Positions 1 through 6,352 of a stretch of DNA of 7,182 nt are shown here, one piece after another. This DNA is from Planctomycetaceae bacterium. Its GTDB lineage: Bacteria; Planctomycetota; Planctomycetia; Pirellulales; UBA1268. The notes under the pieces are model-generated. The model was not told the origin of the DNA. It saw only the letters and a program-made list of their open reading frames with translations, and did no database searches. The DNA lies in NCBI GenBank assembly GCA_947453125.1, contig CANGGC010000122.1, forward strand, positions 1 to 7,182. Reading direction: 5' to 3'. Position numbers and translations under genes: made by a program. Position 1 is the first letter of the stretch, and each line of letters opens with the position of its first letter.

Positions 1-1
1 C

Positions 2-1240
2 ACCTGCCTCGACATCAACGCCGACAAGATTGCCCGGCTCAATCGCGGCGACATCCCGATCTACGAGCCTGGGCTCGAGGAACTCGTCGAACGCAACGTC
101 CGCGCCGGGCGTCTCCGTTTCACCACCGACACCGCGGCGGCCGTGAGTCGGGCGGAGATCGTCTTTCTCGCCGTCGGCACCCCGCCGGCGGCTGACGGCT
201 CGGCCGATCTCACCGCCCTCTGGCGGGTGACTGAATCGATCGCTCCGCACCTCGATCCGGTGGCGCTGGTCGTCACGAAGAGCACCGTCCCGGTCGGTAC
301 CTGTGCCGGGATCGAGGCCCGATTGCTGGCCGCGACGGGCCGGCCCTGTCGGGTGGCGAGCAATCCGGAGTTCCTCAAGGAAGGGGCCGCGATCGACGAC
401 TTCCAGCGGCCCGACCGGGTCGTCGTCGGAGTCCGCTCCGCCGCCGATGGCGAGTTGCTCCGGAATCTCTACGCCCCCTATCTCCGCACGGAGCACCCGT
501 TCCTGGCGATGTCGCCGGAGAGCGCGGAGATGACGAAGTATGTCGCCAACGCACTGTTGTCGACAAAGATCAGCTTCATCAACGAGGTGGCGAATCTCTG
601 CGAGCGGATCGATGCCGACATCGACGATGTCCGTCGCGGGATCGGGCATGACAACCGGATCGGCTTCGCCTTCCTCTTTCCGGGCGCCGGGTATGGCGGC
701 AGTTGTTTCCCGAAGGATGTCCAGGCCCTGGCGGCGATGGCCCGGGCCCAGGGGCTTTCGCCGCGCGTCCTCTCCGCCGTTCACGACACCAACGTCGCCC
801 AGAAGCAGGTGCTCGGCGCCAAGCTCGATGCCCACTTCGGGGGCCGGTTCGCCGGCCGCCGCGTGGCGTTGTGGGGGCTGGCCTTCAAGCCCCGGACCGA
901 CGACATCCGCGACGCCCCGGCGCTCGATCTCATCGACCACCTCCTCGCCGGTGGGGCGACGGTTGCCGTCCATGATCCCGAGGCGATGGCGAACGTCCGG
1001 GCCATCTACGGCGACCGCCTGACCTACGCGGATCGCCCGATGGAAGCGCTCGACGGGGCCGACTGTCTCGTGATCGTCACCGAGTGGGGGGAGTTCCGTC
1101 GGCCCGACTTCGACGAGATGGCCTCGCGGCTCGGGGCGAAGGTCATCTTCGACGGACGCAACCTCTACTCGCCGGCCGAGATGCGGTCGCGCGGCTTCAC
1201 GTACCACTGCATCGGCAAGGCGCCGATCCTCCCGGGCTGA
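2..1240 (+). CDS. ugd: UDP-glucose 6-dehydrogenase, 5'-truncated by the window edge
   Basis: This enzyme oxidises UDP-glucose to UDP-glucuronate with two NAD+ in the cytoplasm, feeding exopolysaccharide, capsule or LPS sugars. The reading frame is already open at base 2 (TCLDINADKIARLNRGDIP), so the start and the Rossmann GxGxxG loop lie upstream; 412 residues are visible. Family motifs follow in order: the NAD-domain strand IVFLAVGTPP, the substrate motif NPEFLKEG, the central helix AEMTKYVAN with Lys179 and Asn183, the active-site motif GYGGSCFPKD with catalytic Cys235 (codon 704-706) and Asp239, then the UDP-binding C-terminal domain with WGLAFKPRTDDIRDAP and VIVTEWGEF. Lys, Asn, Cys and Asp are all offset by exactly 25 from Streptococcus pyogenes K204/N208/C260/D264, so about 25 residues are missing. 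EFLKEG with a following PDRVVVG favours UDP-glucose over UDP-ManNAc dehydrogenase. A close GDP-mannose dehydrogenase cannot be fully excluded. The stop is 26 nt before the chosen tgt start. Confidence 0.95.
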   Translation, partial: TCLDINADKIARLNRGDIPIYEPGLEELVERNVRAGRLRFTTDTAAAVSRAEIVFLAVGTPPAADGSADLTALWRVTESIAPHLDPVALVVTKSTVPVGTCAGIEARLLAATGRPCRVASNPEFLKEGAAIDDFQRPDRVVVGVRSAADGELLRNLYAPYLRTEHPFLAMSPESAEMTKYVANALLSTKISFINEVANLCERIDADIDDVRRGIGHDNRIGFAFLFPGAGYGGSCFPKDVQALAAMARAQGLSPRVLSAVHDTNVAQKQVLGAKLDAHFGGRFAGRRVALWGLAFKPRTDDIRDAPALDLIDHLLAGGATVAVHDPEAMANVRAIYGDRLTYADRPMEALDGADCLVIVTEWGEFRRPDFDEMASRLGAKVIFDGRNLYSPAEMRSRGFTYHCIGKAPILPG

Positions 1241-1257
1241 TTGGGGACGGCGTGAAC

Positions 1258-1261
1258 GAGG
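1258..1261 (+). promoter_or_regulatory. Possible ribosome binding site for tgt
   Basis: GAGG sits 5 nt upstream of the GTG at 1267. It is the best Shine-Dalgarno-like match among the three in-frame GTG candidates (1252, 1267, 1312). It lies within the 26-nt gap after the ugd stop, so tgt translation may be coupled to ugd. The match is short and this is a weak call. Confidence 0.35.
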
Positions 1262-1266
1262 GACGC

Positions 1267-2421
1267 GTGAACGATCACGATCGAGCGGAGCAGGGGGGGG
1301 GCGCTCCTCCGGTGCGTTGGACGGAGCAGGCGACCTCGGATGGGGCCCGGGCCGGCACGCTCGTCACCCCCCGCGGATCGGTCCCCACGCCACTGTTCAT
1401 GCCCGTGGCAACGGCGGCGACGGTGAAGGGGGTCGACATCGGGCGGGTCGCCGGTACTGGCGCCGGAATGGTGCTCGCCAACGCCTACCACCTCCACCTT
1501 CGCCCCGGCGAGGAGATCGTCGAGGCGGCCGGCGGAGTCGCGCGGTTCATGGGATGGAACGGGCCGATGCTCACCGACAGCGGTGGGTTTCAGGTGTTCA
1601 GCCTCGCCAAGCAGGTGAAGGTGACCGAGGAGGGGGCGTTCTTCCGCTCGCATCTCGACGGCCGGGCGATCGCCTTCACGCCGGAGGCGTCGATGCGCAT
1701 CCAGGAGCGGATCGGCGCCGACGTCGCGATGCAACTCGACCATGTCATCGCCCTCCCCGCCGATCGGGAGGCCGTCGCCGATGCGATGGATCGCTCGATC
1801 CGCTGGGCCGAGCGCTGCCGCATCGCCCACCAGCGCCCCGATCAGGCGCTGTTCGGCATCGTGCAGGGGGGGCTCGATCCCGATCTCCGCGCCGAGAGCG
1901 CCGCCCGGCTCCAAGAGATCGGCTTTCCGGGGTATGCCGTCGGCGGGCTGTCCGTCGGCGAGGGCCCCGAGGCGATGGTGGCGACGCTCAGAGCCACCGT
2001 GCCCCGGCTCCCCGCCGACCGTCCCCGATATCTCATGGGGGTGGGGCAACCGGCGGACATCATCCAGGCGATCGGCACCGGGATCGACATGTTTGATTGC
2101 GTCCTCCCCACCCGCTGCGGTCGCAATTCGCTCGTCTACACCTTCTCGGGTCCGATTCGCCTCCGCAACGCCCGGCATGCCCGCGATCGCCGGCCGCTGG
2201 AGGCCGATTGTCCCTGCCCCGCCTGCCGGCACGGGCGCGACTACCTCCGCCACCTGTTCCTTGCCGGTGAAATGCTCGGCCCGGTGCTCGCGTCGATCCA
2301 CAACCTCACCTTCTACCAGCGGCTCGTGGCCCGACTCCGGGAGGCGGTGGTGGCCGGGCGTTTCGAGGCCGTCGCCCGGGGAATGCTCGACAGCCTGCTG
2401 GCGGGGGAGGAACGGGGCTGA
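1267..2421 (+). CDS. tgt: tRNA-guanine transglycosylase (queuosine biosynthesis)
   Basis: Tgt exchanges guanine-34 in the anticodon of GUN tRNAs (Asp, Asn, His, Tyr) for a 7-deazaguanine base, usually preQ1 in bacteria, as a step to queuosine. From this start it has 384 residues in a TIM-barrel fold. Landmarks are PTPLFMPVATAATVKG, the general-base motif LTDSGGFQVFS with Asp104, DMFDCVLPTR with nucleophile Asp277 (codon 2095-2097), and a zinc site of Cys315, Cys317, Cys320 (CPCPAC) and His345 in ASIHN. The spacing from Cys315 to His345 is one residue shorter than in E. coli. Start choice: no ATG is available. GTG 1267 has GAGG 5 nt upstream; GTG 1252 is also possible; GTG 1312 (VRWTEQ) matches the E. 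coli N-terminus best and would give 369 residues. A run of nine G at 1293-1301 lies between the candidates. The pocket reads MQLDHV where typical bacterial enzymes have DEC (see findings). Identity is certain; the preferred base is not. Confidence 0.96.
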   Translation: MNDHDRAEQGGGAPPVRWTEQATSDGARAGTLVTPRGSVPTPLFMPVATAATVKGVDIGRVAGTGAGMVLANAYHLHLRPGEEIVEAAGGVARFMGWNGPMLTDSGGFQVFSLAKQVKVTEEGAFFRSHLDGRAIAFTPEASMRIQERIGADVAMQLDHVIALPADREAVADAMDRSIRWAERCRIAHQRPDQALFGIVQGGLDPDLRAESAARLQEIGFPGYAVGGLSVGEGPEAMVATLRATVPRLPADRPRYLMGVGQPADIIQAIGTGIDMFDCVLPTRCGRNSLVYTFSGPIRLRNARHARDRRPLEADCPCPACRHGRDYLRHLFLAGEMLGPVLASIHNLTFYQRLVARLREAVVAGRFEAVARGMLDSLLAGEERG

Positions 2422-2479
2422 TTCGGTGGGGATCAGGCGGATCAGGGTGGGCCCGGTCATTGGCCGCCCCTGATGGGGT

Positions 2480-2499
2480 CCGGACGGCCCGTCGTCCGG
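2480..2499 (+). repeat. Perfect 7-bp GC-rich inverted repeat (possible terminator or attenuator stem)
   Basis: The arms CCGGACG (2480-2486) and CGTCCGG (2493-2499) pair perfectly around the six-base loop GCCCGT, about 60 nt after the tgt stop. The stem is strong but followed by CCGGGCCGTGTGT rather than a U-run. It could be a U-less or Rho-assisted terminator or the core of a larger fold. Confidence 0.4.
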
Positions 2500-2517
2500 C
2501 CGGGCCGTGTGTCGCTC

Positions 2518-2547
2518 TTGTCGGTCGTGCGTTAAGACCGATACATT
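2518..2547 (+). promoter_or_regulatory. Weak sigma70-like promoter candidate upstream of yajC
   Basis: TTGTCG (2518-2523) and TACATT (2542-2547) each match four of six consensus bases of the -35 and -10 boxes, with an 18-nt spacer. They lie in one of the few AT-richer patches of the gap, about 70 nt before the yajC ATG. A promoter here would let yajC-secDF be expressed independently of ugd-tgt. Such matches occur by chance, and planctomycete promoters are poorly defined, so this is only a candidate. Confidence 0.22.
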
Positions 2548-2617
2548 TGCGGTTTTCCCCCCGCACGGTGGCATCCCGCGCCCCCGTTCCGTCCGCCCGC
2601 AGGGTCCCCCTCATACC

Positions 2618-2983
2618 ATGCCGAGTTTCTCCCCTCCGACAGCCGCTGCCTTGTTGTTCGGAGAGCAGGGTCCGGCGACCCCGACGCAAATGCTCCTCCA
2701 GGTCCTGCCGTTCCTTCTCGTGGGGCTGGCTGCCTGGACGTTGCTCTACAAGCCGGAACGCGAGCGGATGAAGCGGCAGCAGGATCTCCTGTCCGGGCTC
2801 AAGAAGAACGACCGTGTCCTCACCTCGGCGGGCATCTACGGCACCGTGGCCAACGTCGACCGGGAATCCGGTCGCGTGACCCTCAAGGTGGATGACGCCG
2901 CCAACGTCAAGATCCAGGTGGCCCTGTCGACGATCGCGTCGGTGCTCGACGGATCGACGGAGTCTGCCGCAACGAGCGGGTGA
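2618..2983 (+). CDS. yajC: Preprotein translocase subunit YajC
   Basis: YajC is a small single-span inner-membrane protein that associates with SecD and SecF in the holotranslocon; its exact role is unclear. The 121-residue product has a short Pro/Ala-rich N-terminus, one membrane segment at about residues 25-44 (LLQVLPFLLVGLAAWTLLY), the basic cytoplasmic YKPERERMKRQQ segment, and the typical small beta domain with LKKNDRVLTSAGIYGTV (about residues 61-77) and VTLKVDDAANVKIQVALS. Length fits the family (E. coli 110). The ATG at 2618 was chosen because the in-frame extension to GTG 2507 is Cys/Pro-rich and unlike YajC. AGGG at 2601-2604 is 13 nt upstream, a distant and weak ribosome site. The stop TGA (2981-2983) overlaps an in-frame GTG of secDF as GTGA. 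The segment before the membrane span is not conserved and tells little. Confidence 0.93.
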   Translation: MPSFSPPTAAALLFGEQGPATPTQMLLQVLPFLLVGLAAWTLLYKPERERMKRQQDLLSGLKKNDRVLTSAGIYGTVANVDRESGRVTLKVDDAANVKIQVALSTIASVLDGSTESAATSG

Positions 2984-3048
2984 CTTTTCCATCCGGTACC
3001 CGCCCCACTCCCGAATCCCGATCCGCATCGAAAGTGAGTCTGCGACCC

Positions 3049-6000
3049 ATGCTTCCGCTCCTCGTCCTTCCCCTCGCCCAGGCCGCCGTCGCTGCCGCCC
3101 CCGAAGTCGCCGCTGCCACCACGGCAGCCACCGCACTCCCCTGGTGGCGGGTGGGCTATGGCGTCTGGCTGCTTGCGCTGCTCACGATCCTGGTGCCGAC
3201 GATCCTCTCCTGGTTCCTCGCCAAGGCGCTGCGGGCCTCCGACATGTGGGGACGCCTCGCCACCGTGCTGACGGCGCTCGTCGCCGGCCTGGCGATCATC
3301 GCGATGGGGTGGCCGCCCCGCCTCGGCATCGACCTCAAGGGAGGCGTGATCCTCGTCTATGAAGTCGATGGCTCGAAGCAGGTCGGCGGTCAGGTCGAAG
3401 ATGCGATCGGGAAGATCGAGTCGCTCCTCACCGCCCGCGAGGGGCGCCTCGGCACCGCCACCCGTACGTCCGACGGCAGGATCGGCGTGAAGCTCGAGAC
3501 CACCGACGCCGCCTCCCGGGCGTCGTTCGTCGACGGCGTCGAGAAGCTCGACTTCGGCGGTGCGAAGGTCCGGCTCGCAAAAGCCCCGTTGGCCGCGGAT
3601 TCCCTCGATTTGGAGTTCGACGTCGAGGGGCGGTCGGCGGCGGTCGACATGGACAAGCTCGTCGCGGCAGTGGCCCGCCGTGTCAATCCGGGCGGACAGA
3701 AGGAAGTCACCGTTCGCCGATACGGCCTCGACCAACTCGAGGTCATTGTTCCGGAGGTCGACCAGTCGGAGGTCGATCTCATCAAGAAGATCGTGTCGAG
3801 CGCCGGCGTCCTCGAGTTCCGGATCACCGCCAATCGGGACGATCCCCGCCATCGCCGCGTCATCGAATTGGGTGAGCGTTCGATCGGTGAGACCGTCATC
3901 GACGGCGGCGGTCCGATCGGGCGGTGGATCGAGCTCGATACCACGAAGTTCCCGGCGGATGAAAACCGGGGGCTCGTGACCCGTAACGCCTCCGACGGCA
4001 GCGTCGAAGTGCTCGTGGTCCTCGACCGCTTCGACGTCACCGGTGGCTACCTGACGCGCGCTGTGTCGAGCTTCGATCCGCAGTCGCTCGCGCCGTGCGT
4101 GAACTTTTCATTCAATTCGGCGGGTGCGAGCCTGTTCGGCGTCCTCACCAGCAGCAATCTCCCCGATCCGGCCAACCGCCTCACCAGCCGGCTGGGGATT
4201 GTCCTCGACGGCGTCCTCCTTTCCGCTCCGGCGATCCGCAGCACGATCTCGTCGAGCGGTCAGATCACCGGCAACTTCGAACAGCGCGATGTCGAGTCGC
4301 TCGTCGGCGTCCTCAATGCCGGTAGCCTGCCGGCCGCCCTCTACAGTGAGCCGATCAGCGAACAGCGGATCAGCCCGCAGCTCGGTGCCGACACGATCCG
4401 CTCCGGGGCCCGGGCGATGCTCCTGGCAACGATCGTCGTCCTCGCTTTCATGCTCGCCTACTACCGCTTCTCCGGCCTCGTGGCCGATCTCGCGGTGGTT
4501 CTCAACATCATCCTCGTCGTCGCCCTGATGATCTCGATCAAGGCGGCGTTCACGCTCGCCGGGCTTGCGGGGCTCGTGCTCTCGGTGGGCATGGCGGTCG
4601 ACGCCAACGTGCTCATCTACGAGCGGATGCGCGAGGAGACCGACCGCGGTGCGGCCCTGCGGATGGCGATCCGCAACGGCTTCCAGCGTGCCTTCTCGAC
4701 GATCCTCGATTCAAACCTGACGACCGTCATCACCGGCGTCGTCCTGTTCTTCATTGGCACCGATCAGCTGAAGGGCTTCGCCGTCACCCTCATCCTCGGC
4801 CTGCTCCTCAACCTGTTTACGGCCGTGTTCTGCTCCCGCGTGATGTTCGATCTCGCCGAGCGGAACGGTTGGATCCGTCAGCTCAACATGGCCAGGATCT
4901 TCGGGGTGACGAACTTCGAGTTCGTCCGCTGGGTGCGGCCGGCGATCCTCGGTTCGGCGTTGTTCATCCTCGCCGGCCTGGCCGCGGCGGCCCAGCGTGG
5001 ACAGGGGCTGTTCGACATCGATTTCACCGGCGGCACGAGCGTCCAGGTGGCCTTCAAGCCGGGGACGGCCCCCGACATCGCCGACGTCCGGGAGGCCGTC
5101 AAGGCGCTCCCCAACACGGCAGTGAGTGCGGTGACCGTCGAAGGGGAATCGCAGGCGCGGTTCAAGATCGACACGTCGCTGCGTGACACCGCCGAGGTGC
5201 AGCGGACGCTCCAGACGGTGTTCCCCGACAGCCTCCTCACCTATGAGATGTCGTTCGCGGATGTCGCCACGGCGCCAGCCGCCGAAGGACAGGCCGCCGA
5301 TTCAGCCCGGACGACCGCGACGCTCACCTTCCCCGCGAAGATCAATCAGGCCACGTTGCGGGAGAAGATCGAGGCCACCCTGGCGGCCGAAGGGGTGGGG
5401 GCGGTGCCGTTTGCCGTCGAGTCCCCCGGCGCCGTGGCCCGATCGAAGCCATACGAGACCTGGACGCTCTCCTCGGGCATGGATGCCGAGACAACGACAC
5501 GTGTCCTCGGGAAGATGAAGAGCGATCTGGCCGGTACGCCGGTCTACCTGTCAGCCAACTCGATCGGTGGCAAGGTTGCCGGGAACACGAAGGTCACGGC
5601 GGTTTACGCGCTCCTGGCCAGCCTGGGGATGATCGTGCTCTACGTCTGGCTGCGGTTCCAAAATGTCGCCTTCGGTCTTGCGGCGGTCGTGGCCCTCATC
5701 CACGACGTCCTCGTGGCGGTCGCCTGCCTGGCGATCTCGCACTACGTAACGCCGTTCCTCGGTTGGGCGCTCGTCGACGACTTCAAGATCAGCCTCGATG
5801 TCGTCGCCGCGCTGCTCACGATCATCGGATTCTCGATCAACGACACGATCGTGATCTTCGACCGTCTCCGCGAACTGCGGGGCAAGGCGCAGTACGTGAC
5901 CGCCCCGATGATCGACAAGGCAGTCAACCAGACCCTCAGCCGCACGGTCCTCACCTCCGGCACGGCGTTCCTGGCGACCTTGATCCTCTTCCTGTTTGGC

Positions 6001-6162
6001 GGATCGGGGATCCATGCCTTCGCCTTCACGATGCTCGTGGGCATCATCACAGGCACCTACAGCACGATCTACATCGCCTCCCCGATCGTGCTCTGGCTGC
6101 AGCGGTGGTTTGCCGAGGCACCCGCCGGTGCAGCGGCTTCCCGTGCCGCGGGCACTGCCTGA
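3049..6162 (+). CDS. secDF: Protein translocase subunit SecDF (SecD-SecF fusion)
   Basis: SecDF is an inner-membrane RND-family motor that uses the proton-motive force to help complete protein export through SecYEG. From this ATG the product has 1037 residues. The N-terminus has a short hydrophobic segment (MLPLLVLPLAQAAVAAA), an extra span near residues 35-60, then the usual first SecD span before LGIDLKGG (residue 92). The periplasmic P1 domain carries ARRVNPGGQKE, VLEFRIT and SGQITGNF. SecD spans 2-6 cover about 457-600, with Asp518 in GMAVDANVLIYERMREE. The SecF half begins near residue 610; FDIDFTGGT is at 655, a large periplasmic domain runs to about 840, then five spans with IIGFSINDTIVIFDR (Asp932), SRTVLTSGT (Arg965) and GTYSTIYIASP. 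Asp518, Asp932 and Arg965 match the proton-path residues D340, D637 and R671 of Thermus SecDF. The start is uncertain: GTG 2980 overlaps the yajC stop (GTGA) and would add 23 unremarkable residues; GTG 3034 is also in frame. ATG 3049 puts the hydrophobic segment at the very N-terminus. Confidence 0.96.
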   Translation: MLPLLVLPLAQAAVAAAPEVAAATTAATALPWWRVGYGVWLLALLTILVPTILSWFLAKALRASDMWGRLATVLTALVAGLAIIAMGWPPRLGIDLKGGVILVYEVDGSKQVGGQVEDAIGKIESLLTAREGRLGTATRTSDGRIGVKLETTDAASRASFVDGVEKLDFGGAKVRLAKAPLAADSLDLEFDVEGRSAAVDMDKLVAAVARRVNPGGQKEVTVRRYGLDQLEVIVPEVDQSEVDLIKKIVSSAGVLEFRITANRDDPRHRRVIELGERSIGETVIDGGGPIGRWIELDTTKFPADENRGLVTRNASDGSVEVLVVLDRFDVTGGYLTRAVSSFDPQSLAPCVNFSFNSAGASLFGVLTSSNLPDPANRLTSRLGIVLDGVLLSAPAIRSTISSSGQITGNFEQRDVESLVGVLNAGSLPAALYSEPISEQRISPQLGADTIRSGARAMLLATIVVLAFMLAYYRFSGLVADLAVVLNIILVVALMISIKAAFTLAGLAGLVLSVGMAVDANVLIYERMREETDRGAALRMAIRNGFQRAFSTILDSNLTTVITGVVLFFIGTDQLKGFAVTLILGLLLNLFTAVFCSRVMFDLAERNGWIRQLNMARIFGVTNFEFVRWVRPAILGSALFILAGLAAAAQRGQGLFDIDFTGGTSVQVAFKPGTAPDIADVREAVKALPNTAVSAVTVEGESQARFKIDTSLRDTAEVQRTLQTVFPDSLLTYEMSFADVATAPAAEGQAADSARTTATLTFPAKINQATLREKIEATLAAEGVGAVPFAVESPGAVARSKPYETWTLSSGMDAETTTRVLGKMKSDLAGTPVYLSANSIGGKVAGNTKVTAVYALLASLGMIVLYVWLRFQNVAFGLAAVVALIHDVLVAVACLAISHYVTPFLGWALVDDFKISLDVVAALLTIIGFSINDTIVIFDRLRELRGKAQYVTAPMIDKAVNQTLSRTVLTSGTAFLATLILFLFGGSGIHAFAFTMLVGIITGTYSTIYIASPIVLWLQRWFAEAPAGAAASRAAGTA

Positions 6163-6352
6163 GATCTGTCGGCCCCGGGGGAGAATCGTCCCCTGGGGCC
6201 TGCGACTTTGCCGACGATGCGGGTCGCGGCACCCTGGCCAACGGGGATTGAAGTCGCGTCGCGCCCCGGTCGGGCCACGTCCCGATCATCCACGGGCTAG
6301 AGTTTTCCCGGATGGCTCGCTTTCCGCACGAGGCCTCGGGGATACCGGATCG
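6163..6352 (+). other. secDF to LysM-gene intergenic region
   Basis: This 190-bp gap contains the hairpin at 6171-6200 and then no convincing gene on either strand. It presumably carries the promoter of the LysM gene. The only -10-like match I see is TAGAGT at 6298-6303 (four of six), without a good -35 partner, so no promoter is called. GGGG at 6338-6341 is 11 nt upstream of the next ATG and is a poor ribosome site. Confidence 0.5.
6171..6200 (+). terminator. Strong hairpin terminator after secDF
   Basis: GGCCCCGGGGGA (6171-6182) pairs with TCCCCTGGGGCC (6189-6200) around the loop GAATCG. The stem is 12 bp, with one G-U wobble (6177 with 6194). It begins 8 nt after the secDF stop, the right place to end the yajC-secDF transcript. 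The downstream sequence TGCGACTTTG has only a short T-run, so it may be a U-poor terminator, or may also protect the mRNA 3' end. The near-palindromic arms would give a stable stem on either strand. Confidence 0.7.

Larger units (their letters stand above)
2422..2617 (+). other. tgt-yajC intergenic region with nested inverted repeats
   Basis: This 196-bp gap holds no convincing gene. It starts with a short direct repeat, GGATCAGG at 2430-2437 and again at 2439-2446. Nested inverted repeats follow. The outer arms are GGCCCGG (2450-2456) and CCGGGCC (2500-2506). They enclose CCCC/GGGG (2467-2470 with 2475-2478) and CCGGACG/CGTCCGG (2480-2486 with 2493-2499). No U-tract follows, so a standard intrinsic terminator is not shown. 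An AT-richer patch around 2530-2556 comes next, then a pyrimidine-rich stretch up to the yajC start. The repeats could terminate or attenuate the tgt transcript, or be chance pairing in GC-rich DNA. Confidence 0.5.

Noticed and set aside
2430..2446. Tandem GGATCAGG repeat, period 9, as a regulator binding site
   Set aside because: Two short copies just after the tgt stop, in a genome where GATC-containing words are frequent, are not enough to call an operator.
1165..2574. A 469-codon open frame on the minus strand across tgt
   Set aside because: It is fully antisense to a clear Tgt gene, its translation is Arg/Gly/His/Pro-rich with no recognisable motif, and long antisense frames are expected in GC-rich coding DNA with strong third-position bias.
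2507..2617. N-terminal extension of yajC from GTG 2507
   Set aside because: The extension is Cys/Pro/Arg-rich, unlike any YajC N-terminus, and includes the AT-richer promoter-like patch; ATG 2618 gives a normal family length.
2422..2617. preQ1 riboswitch in the region next to tgt
   Set aside because: I could not find the small hairpin plus A-rich tail of the preQ1-I class or another recognisable consensus, and the region lies downstream of tgt rather than in its leader.
2306..3136. A 276-codon minus-strand frame covering the tgt-yajC gap, which could have been a divergent gene
   Set aside because: Most of it is antisense to tgt, yajC and secDF; the part in the gap is Arg/Pro-rich low-complexity sequence with no ribosome site or motif.
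2836..3852. A 338-codon minus-strand open frame over yajC and the start of secDF
   Set aside because: It spans two well-supported + strand genes, is rich in Arg, Gly, Asp and Glu without domain features, and is best explained as a compositional shadow.
6298..6303. TAGAGT as a -10 box for the LysM gene
   Set aside because: Only four of six bases match and no -35-like element stands at 16-18 nt upstream, so it is no better than chance.
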